Below, in pieces: positions 8,668-11,820 of a DNA stretch of 11,820 nucleotides; within the stretch, counting starts at the first letter, position 1, and each line of letters begins with the position of its first letter. The notes beneath the pieces were generated by a model. It saw only the letters and a list, made by a program, of their open reading frames with translations. It was not told where the DNA came from and did not search any database. The stretch lies in the NCBI GenBank assembly GCA_017646185.1, contig JAGCNA010000093.1:1-11820 (forward strand). Reading direction: 5' to 3'. The position numbers were made by a program, and so were the translations under genes. This DNA is from Clostridia bacterium (GTDB taxonomy: Bacteria > Bacillota > Clostridia > Oscillospirales > CAG-382).

Positions 8668-9780
8668 ATGAGTTTTACAGAAAAATTAAAAGGTCTTTTT
8701 ACAAAAAGCAAAAAGCCTGAAAAAATCGTAACCGGTAACGCAAAGATAGACACCGAAACTTCTTTGTGGGAGCGTATTAAGGCTAAATACTTTAATATGT
8801 TTTTCGTTAAGAAGCTCGGCTGGGTTATCTTCAGATTGGTTCTTCTTATCGGTATTTCCTATGTAATTATCTATCCGTATTTCTCAAAGATCACCACCTC
8901 TCTTATGGCGAGGGAAGACTTTGTTGATACAACCGTTCTTATGATTCCTCGTAACTGGACGTTGGATACTTACAAGGCGATTATTAACGATAACAAGTAC
9001 TTTACCGCTTTGTTTAACACCACAACACTTTCTTTGCTTTGCGGTGTTTCTCAGACCTTGATCTGTGCTATCGTTGGCTACGGCTTCGCGAAGTTCAAGT
9101 TCAAGTTCAAGGGAGCTTTGTTCCTTTTGGTAATCTTTACCATGGTAGTTCCTCACGAAACTATCCGTCAGGCAATGATATTGCGTTTCCGTTATCTGGA
9201 TCTTATCGGTATCATACCGCAGTTAAACGGATGGATTTTCAATATGTTTGATGGCGGAACTATTTCTCCCGAAACATACGAAAAATTCACAGATTTCATC
9301 GGACTTATCCCCAACGCGCTTAATACATACTGGCCCATGGCGATCCTTTCTCTTACCGGTCTTGCATTTAAGAACGGTCTGTATATCTTCATGATGCGTC
9401 AGTACTACAGAGGCGTTCCCGACGAATTGGAAGAAGCTGCATACGTTGACGGTGCAGGCGTTATAAAGACCTTTGTCCGTATAATCCTGCCGATGTCAAC
9501 CGCCATGATGGTTACCATATTTATGTTCTCCTTCTCATGGCAGTGGACAGATACGTTCTACACCGATCTGTTTATGCCCGCTTCCGGCGGTAACATACTG
9601 CTTAACAATATCGTTTCGATACCTAAGTCTTTGGATACCGAGTATGCCGGTCAGCTGGCATATGAGACTGCTATCAGAAATGGTTGCGGTATTCTCATAC
9701 TCATTCCTTTGCTTATTATGTATCTCTTCGGTCAGCGTACCCTTATCGAAGGCGTTGAGCGTTCCGGTATTACAGGTTAA
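8668..9780 (+). CDS. Carbohydrate ABC transporter permease, MalG type (second pair), extended
   Basis: MalG-like membrane subunit pairing with the preceding gene product. At 370 residues it is longer than the usual 270-300 for this family. The extra length lies in a basic cytoplasmic N-terminal tail of about 50 residues and in an insertion near 181-221 ('NGWIFNMFDGG', 'PETYEKFTDF') predicted to face outside. The EAA loop is at 255-279, with 'EEAAYVDGAGVIKTFV' and an 'ILPMS' ending. Helices lie near 53-72, 116-141, 148-166, 222-242, 276-296 and 338-355. AAGGAGGTG at 8655-8663 overlaps the upstream stop codon and sits five bases before the ATG. A hexamer repeat at 9091-9111 encodes KFKFKFK just after the second helix. 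This is the last gene of the operon: a second in-frame TAA follows the stop, then a strong terminator. Confidence 0.92.
   Translation: MSFTEKLKGLFTKSKKPEKIVTGNAKIDTETSLWERIKAKYFNMFFVKKLGWVIFRLVLLIGISYVIIYPYFSKITTSLMAREDFVDTTVLMIPRNWTLDTYKAIINDNKYFTALFNTTTLSLLCGVSQTLICAIVGYGFAKFKFKFKGALFLLVIFTMVVPHETIRQAMILRFRYLDLIGIIPQLNGWIFNMFDGGTISPETYEKFTDFIGLIPNALNTYWPMAILSLTGLAFKNGLYIFMMRQYYRGVPDELEEAAYVDGAGVIKTFVRIILPMSTAMMVTIFMFSFSWQWTDTFYTDLFMPASGGNILLNNIVSIPKSLDTEYAGQLAYETAIRNGCGILILIPLLIMYLFGQRTLIEGVERSGITG
9091..9111 (+). repeat. 3.5 copies of hexamer AAGTTC, in frame
   Basis: Twenty-one bases consist of AAGTTC repeated three times plus AAG, encoding alternating Lys and Phe in the second MalG-like permease. 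It is a short tandem repeat whose loss or gain of a unit would keep the reading frame. Confidence 0.85.
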
Positions 9781-9792
9781 TAAACCAAAAAT

Positions 9793-9829
9793 AAAAGAGT
9801 TGCTTGAAACAAGCAACTCTTTTTTGTTG
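9793..9829 (+). terminator. Rho-independent terminator of the transporter operon
   Basis: A perfect 14-bp stem (9793-9806 with 9810-9823), core AGAGTTGCTTG, closes on a 3-base loop and is followed by a T-rich run interrupted by G. It starts 12 bases after the last permease stop codon. The A-rich 5' side means it could also act on minus-strand transcripts. Confidence 0.9.
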
Positions 9830-9840
9830 TAAAATTAAAC

Positions 9841-9873
9841 AGAAAACAAAATCTCCGAAAGATCGGGGATTTT
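9841..9873 (-). terminator. Rho-independent terminator of the CDF gene
   Basis: Arms 9848-9858 and 9863-9873 pair over 11 bp with one G-T wobble, around a 4-base loop. Read on the minus strand, the hairpin begins 3 bases after the CDF stop codon and is followed by a T-rich tail (complement of 9841-9851). Confidence 0.8.
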
Positions 9874-9876
9874 ACT

Positions 9877-11046
9877 TTATTTTACATATACGTTATCAAT
9901 ATTGAAGACAGGATAATAATTACCATCGATTGTGGATATAAGGCTGTTTACCTTTTCGGTAACAGTTTTTCTGTCCAGCTTAAGATCATAGGGGATCACA
10001 ATATCAAAAATAAGATTTGTGTGGGTAGGTCCGGCAACGACGCGGAAATCGTGAATGCTTACACCTTCTCCGATAGTTGAAAGGAGATCGGAAACAATTT
10101 TCCTCAGTTCATTGGTGGTTTCGTCATCTGTCAGTATCGGATCCATATGTATGACTGCTTCGCAATTAAGCTCCTGACGCAGTCTGCGTTCTATATTGTC
10201 TATAGCATCGTGAGTTTCCAGCATATCCGCATCTGCAGGTACTTCAGCGTGAAGTGATATCATAACTCTGCCCGGTCCGTAATCATGTACCACAAGGTCG
10301 TGAATACCGTGTACACATTCTTCGGATAATACAATTGCTTCTATACTGTCTACAAATTCCTTTTCCGGCGGTTGTCCCAAAAGGGGAGAAATAGTTTCCT
10401 TTGCGGCTTTGAAACCGTTGTAAAGTATAAACACCGAAACTGCGAGGCCGCACCAAGCGTCGATGTTAATGCTCCACACCTTCGAAATTATCATAGAACA
10501 CAAGATAACGGTGGTGGCTATACAATCGGAAAGGGAATCCGCGGCGGTGGCAGAAAGGGAAGGAGAGTTTATTTTTTTGTGTACTGCACGGTTGTAAAAC
10601 GCCATATAAAGCTTTATCAGTACAGAAACAATCAGAATTCCGATAGTGATATAAGAAAACTCCACTTGGGCGGGGGTTATAATTTTGTTTATGGATTCGG
10701 TTGCCAATTCAAAACCCATAAGCATTATAAGCATTGCCACCATAAGGGCGGTGATATATTCGTATCTGCCGTGACCGAAGGGGTGGTCGGAATCCGGCTT
10801 AGAGCCGGAAAGCTTAAAGCCTATGAGTGTTATAATTGAAGTGCCCGCATCCGACAGGTTGTTAAAAGCATCTGCCATAATAGAAATTGCACCGGAAAGG
10901 GTACCTGCAATAAATTTAATGGCAAACAGCAAAACGTTAAGGCATATACCTACGATTCCGCACAGAATACCGTAAGCTCGTCTTACAGCGGGCAGGCGGT
11001 GGTTTTCACGGTCTTTTATAAATATCGAAGCCAGCAGTTTTATCAT
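9877..11046 (-). CDS. Cation diffusion facilitator (CDF) family metal exporter, possibly manganese
   Basis: A 389-residue CDF-family transporter that would export divalent metal ions from the cytoplasm in exchange for protons. The start at 11046 (MIKLLASIF...) is set by GGAGGT at 11058-11053, six bases upstream; the longer reading frame reaching 11301 runs over spoVAE. Residues 23-217 carry six helices. Helix 2 holds 'ADAFNNLSDAGTS', placing N62 and D66 in the metal site; helix 5 holds 'ATAADSLSDC', placing D170 and D174. The family signature 'DHPFGHGRYEY' is at 87-97. The resulting N-D-D-D quartet differs from the D-D-H-D of zinc exporters such as YiiP and, as I recall, resembles MntE-type manganese exporters. 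Residues 218-302 form the usual cytoplasmic dimerisation domain, and 303-389 an additional C-terminal domain as in longer CDF proteins. A promoter lies just upstream. Metal specificity is an inference. Confidence 0.92.
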   Translation of the reverse strand: MIKLLASIFIKDRENHRLPAVRRAYGILCGIVGICLNVLLFAIKFIAGTLSGAISIMADAFNNLSDAGTSIITLIGFKLSGSKPDSDHPFGHGRYEYITALMVAMLIMLMGFELATESINKIITPAQVEFSYITIGILIVSVLIKLYMAFYNRAVHKKINSPSLSATAADSLSDCIATTVILCSMIISKVWSINIDAWCGLAVSVFILYNGFKAAKETISPLLGQPPEKEFVDSIEAIVLSEECVHGIHDLVVHDYGPGRVMISLHAEVPADADMLETHDAIDNIERRLRQELNCEAVIHMDPILTDDETTNELRKIVSDLLSTIGEGVSIHDFRVVAGPTHTNLIFDIVIPYDLKLDRKTVTEKVNSLISTIDGNYYPVFNIDNVYVK

Positions 11047-11052
11047 AAGCGT

Positions 11053-11058
11053 ACCTCC
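11053..11058 (-). promoter_or_regulatory. Ribosome binding site that sets the CDF start
   Basis: GGAGGT on the minus strand, six bases before ATG 11046. It rules out the longer in-frame extension that would overlap spoVAE, because nothing comparable precedes the farther ATG. Confidence 0.85.
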
Positions 11059-11073
11059 AAAATAACCGTATTC

Positions 11074-11102
11074 AATATACCATATCTTATTGATTTTTGC
11101 AA
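11074..11102 (-). promoter_or_regulatory. Probable sigma-A promoter for the CDF gene
   Basis: On the minus strand, TTGCAA (11102-11097) and TATATT (11079-11074) are separated by 17 bases and lie in the 59-bp gap between the spoVAE stop and the CDF start. A partial dyad TCAATA...TATTGA (11072-11093) overlaps the spacer and the -10 box and could be an operator. Both are read by eye. Confidence 0.55.
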
Positions 11103-11105
11103 CGG

Positions 11106-11474
11106 TTATTTGTTTTTGCTTTTGAATAGTATAGACCAAAGCAACGCAAAAAGTATAGCTGCGGTTATTCCGGCAGCAGTAGCAGATATACCGCCGTATA
11201 TAATTCCGAAGGGTCCGTCTTTTTGTATTGCCTGCTTCACGCCTTCTGCCAGAGTGTTTCCAAAACCCGTAAGAGGCACTGTAGCGCCCGCTCCTGCCCA
11301 TTTTACAAGCTTGGGATAAATTCCCAAGCCGTTAAGCAAAACCCCGCCACAGACGTATCCTACCAGAATATAAGCAGGGGTAAGCTTGGTTTTGTCTATT
11401 AATATCTGGGCGATAACACACAAAACTCCGCCTAATAAAAATGCTTTAATTACTAAAATAAAATCCGGTTGCAT
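11106..11474 (-). CDS. spoVAE: Stage V sporulation protein AE (SpoVAE/SpoVAEB)
   Basis: A 122-residue integral membrane protein of the SpoVAC/SpoVAEB family. With SpoVAC and SpoVAD it takes part in moving dipicolinic acid into the developing spore and releasing it at germination, at the inner spore membrane. Seen in the sequence: an N-terminal helix ('FLLGGVLCVIAQILID'), the 'KLTPAYILVGYVCGGVLLNGLG' region, a conserved central 'GAGATVPLTGFGNTL', 'GPFGIIYGGISATAAGI', and a last helix ending in a basic tail. The start at 11474 is favoured over the ATG at 11510: it has GAGAGGTG just upstream and lies one base after the spoVAD stop, whereas the upstream ATG overlaps spoVAD and adds residues not typical of the family. 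It is probably co-transcribed with spoVAD from a forespore promoter beyond the window. Confidence 0.92.
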   Translation of the reverse strand: MQPDFILVIKAFLLGGVLCVIAQILIDKTKLTPAYILVGYVCGGVLLNGLGIYPKLVKWAGAGATVPLTGFGNTLAEGVKQAIQKDGPFGIIYGGISATAAGITAAILFALLWSILFKSKNK

Positions 11475-11475
11475 T

Positions 11476-11820
11476 TTAACACCTCTCAAAACATACCAGA
11501 TGCCCGACACTGGGAATAATTTTGTTTTGAATAATACTTTTGGGCGAAAGCAGTGCGCCGGTGCCGATCAACAGCACGTGATTCAACTCACCGTCAGCCA
11601 TTCTCGGACAAACATCGGCGGCAAAGACGCTGGCAGAGCATCCGCAACCGCTGCCTCCCGCTTGCACGTCCTGCGTGTTGAGATCGTATATCATCATACC
11701 GCAATCCATAAAATTGTCTCCCAGAATCAGACCTGTGCTTTTTGCATATTCCTTTGCCAGCTCAAAGCCTTCGTGGCCCAGGTCGCCGGTTGCTATCAGG
11801 TCAAAATCATTAACATCTTT
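11476..11820 (-). CDS. spoVAD: Stage V sporulation protein AD (SpoVAD), C-terminal part, cut by right edge
   Basis: The last 114 residues of SpoVAD, a thiolase-fold protein of the spore inner membrane known to bind dipicolinic acid. The frame runs in from the right edge without a start and ends at TAA 11478-11476. Visible family signatures are 'DLIATGDLGHEGFEL', 'DCGMMIYD', 'AGGSGCGCSASV' and 'VLLIGTGALLSP', which match the C-terminal third of SpoVAD as I know it. The ATG at 11709 is internal, because the same frame stays open and family-like up to 11820. The stop is one base from the spoVAE ATG, the usual spoVAD-spoVAE order, and the spoVAE ribosome binding site lies within this gene's 3' end. 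Confidence 0.93.
   Translation of the reverse strand, partial: KDVNDFDLIATGDLGHEGFELAKEYAKSTGLILGDNFMDCGMMIYDLNTQDVQAGGSGCGCSASVFAADVCPRMADGELNHVLLIGTGALLSPKSIIQNKIIPSVGHLVCFERC
11480..11487 (-). promoter_or_regulatory. Ribosome binding site of spoVAE within the spoVAD end
   Basis: GAGAGGTG on the minus strand, five bases before ATG 11474. It decides the spoVAE start and indicates coupled translation with spoVAD. Confidence 0.75.

Noticed and set aside
10372..10839. Plus-strand 155-codon open frame within the CDF gene
   Set aside because: It lies wholly opposite a well-supported CDF gene and its translation is low-complexity with no recognisable motif.
11047..11301. N-terminal extension of the CDF reading frame up to an ATG at 11301
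   Set aside because: The extra 85 residues are low in family resemblance, overlap spoVAE in another frame, and a clear GGAGGT precedes the internal ATG at 11046.
11475..11510. Longer spoVAE start at 11510
   Set aside because: It would overlap spoVAD by 35 bases and add 12 residues unlike the family; ATG 11474 has the ribosome binding site.
1..11820. CRISPR arrays, tRNA or rRNA genes, insertion sequences, phage or attachment sites
   Set aside because: No regular spaced repeats, tRNA-like cloverleaf, transposase or integrase frame, or terminal inverted repeats were seen; nearly all bases are taken up by the genes listed.

Overview
The window looks like chromosome from a spore-forming, gut- or rumen-type Clostridia bacterium (Oscillospiraceae/Lachnospiraceae-like). 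The grounds are the moderate GC content, strong AGGAGG-type ribosome binding sites, spoVAD and spoVAE at the right edge (endospore genes), and a large carbohydrate ABC-transporter operon of the kind common in those families. No taxonomic marker gene is present, so placement below Clostridia is an inference.

Positions 1-9780, plus strand, hold one tightly spaced operon cut by the left edge: the C-terminal part of a sugar-type solute-binding protein; a MalF-like and MalG-like permease pair; a secreted/membrane protein joining an NHL-like beta-propeller, TPR-like helices and a Yip1 membrane domain; a 963-residue secreted DUF5696-type protein; and a second MalF-like/MalG-like permease pair. Gaps between genes are 2-20 nt and each gene has a ribosome binding site just before it or inside the end of the gene before. 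No ABC ATPase gene is present, so energy must come from an ATPase encoded elsewhere (an MsmX-type shared ATPase, or one upstream of the window). The likely job is binding, perhaps trimming, and import of a glycan or oligosaccharide. The substrate cannot be read from the sequence.

Positions 9781-9876 hold two hairpin terminators between convergent transcription units. Positions 9877-11820, minus strand, read from right to left: the end of spoVAD (cut by the right edge), spoVAE (dipicolinic acid channel proteins of sporulation), then a cation diffusion facilitator (CDF) exporter with its own probable sigma-A promoter. Its N-D-D-D metal-site pattern resembles manganese exporters.

Two points stand out. 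First, there is an in-frame TAG at 48-50 in the solute-binding protein, whose reading frame is otherwise open and family-like on both sides. Second, a YIP1/NHL fusion and DUF5696 are sandwiched between two permease pairs with only one visible solute-binding protein, which suggests that the secreted DUF5696 protein could serve as receptor or processing partner for the second permease. All ten visible gene ends use TAA.
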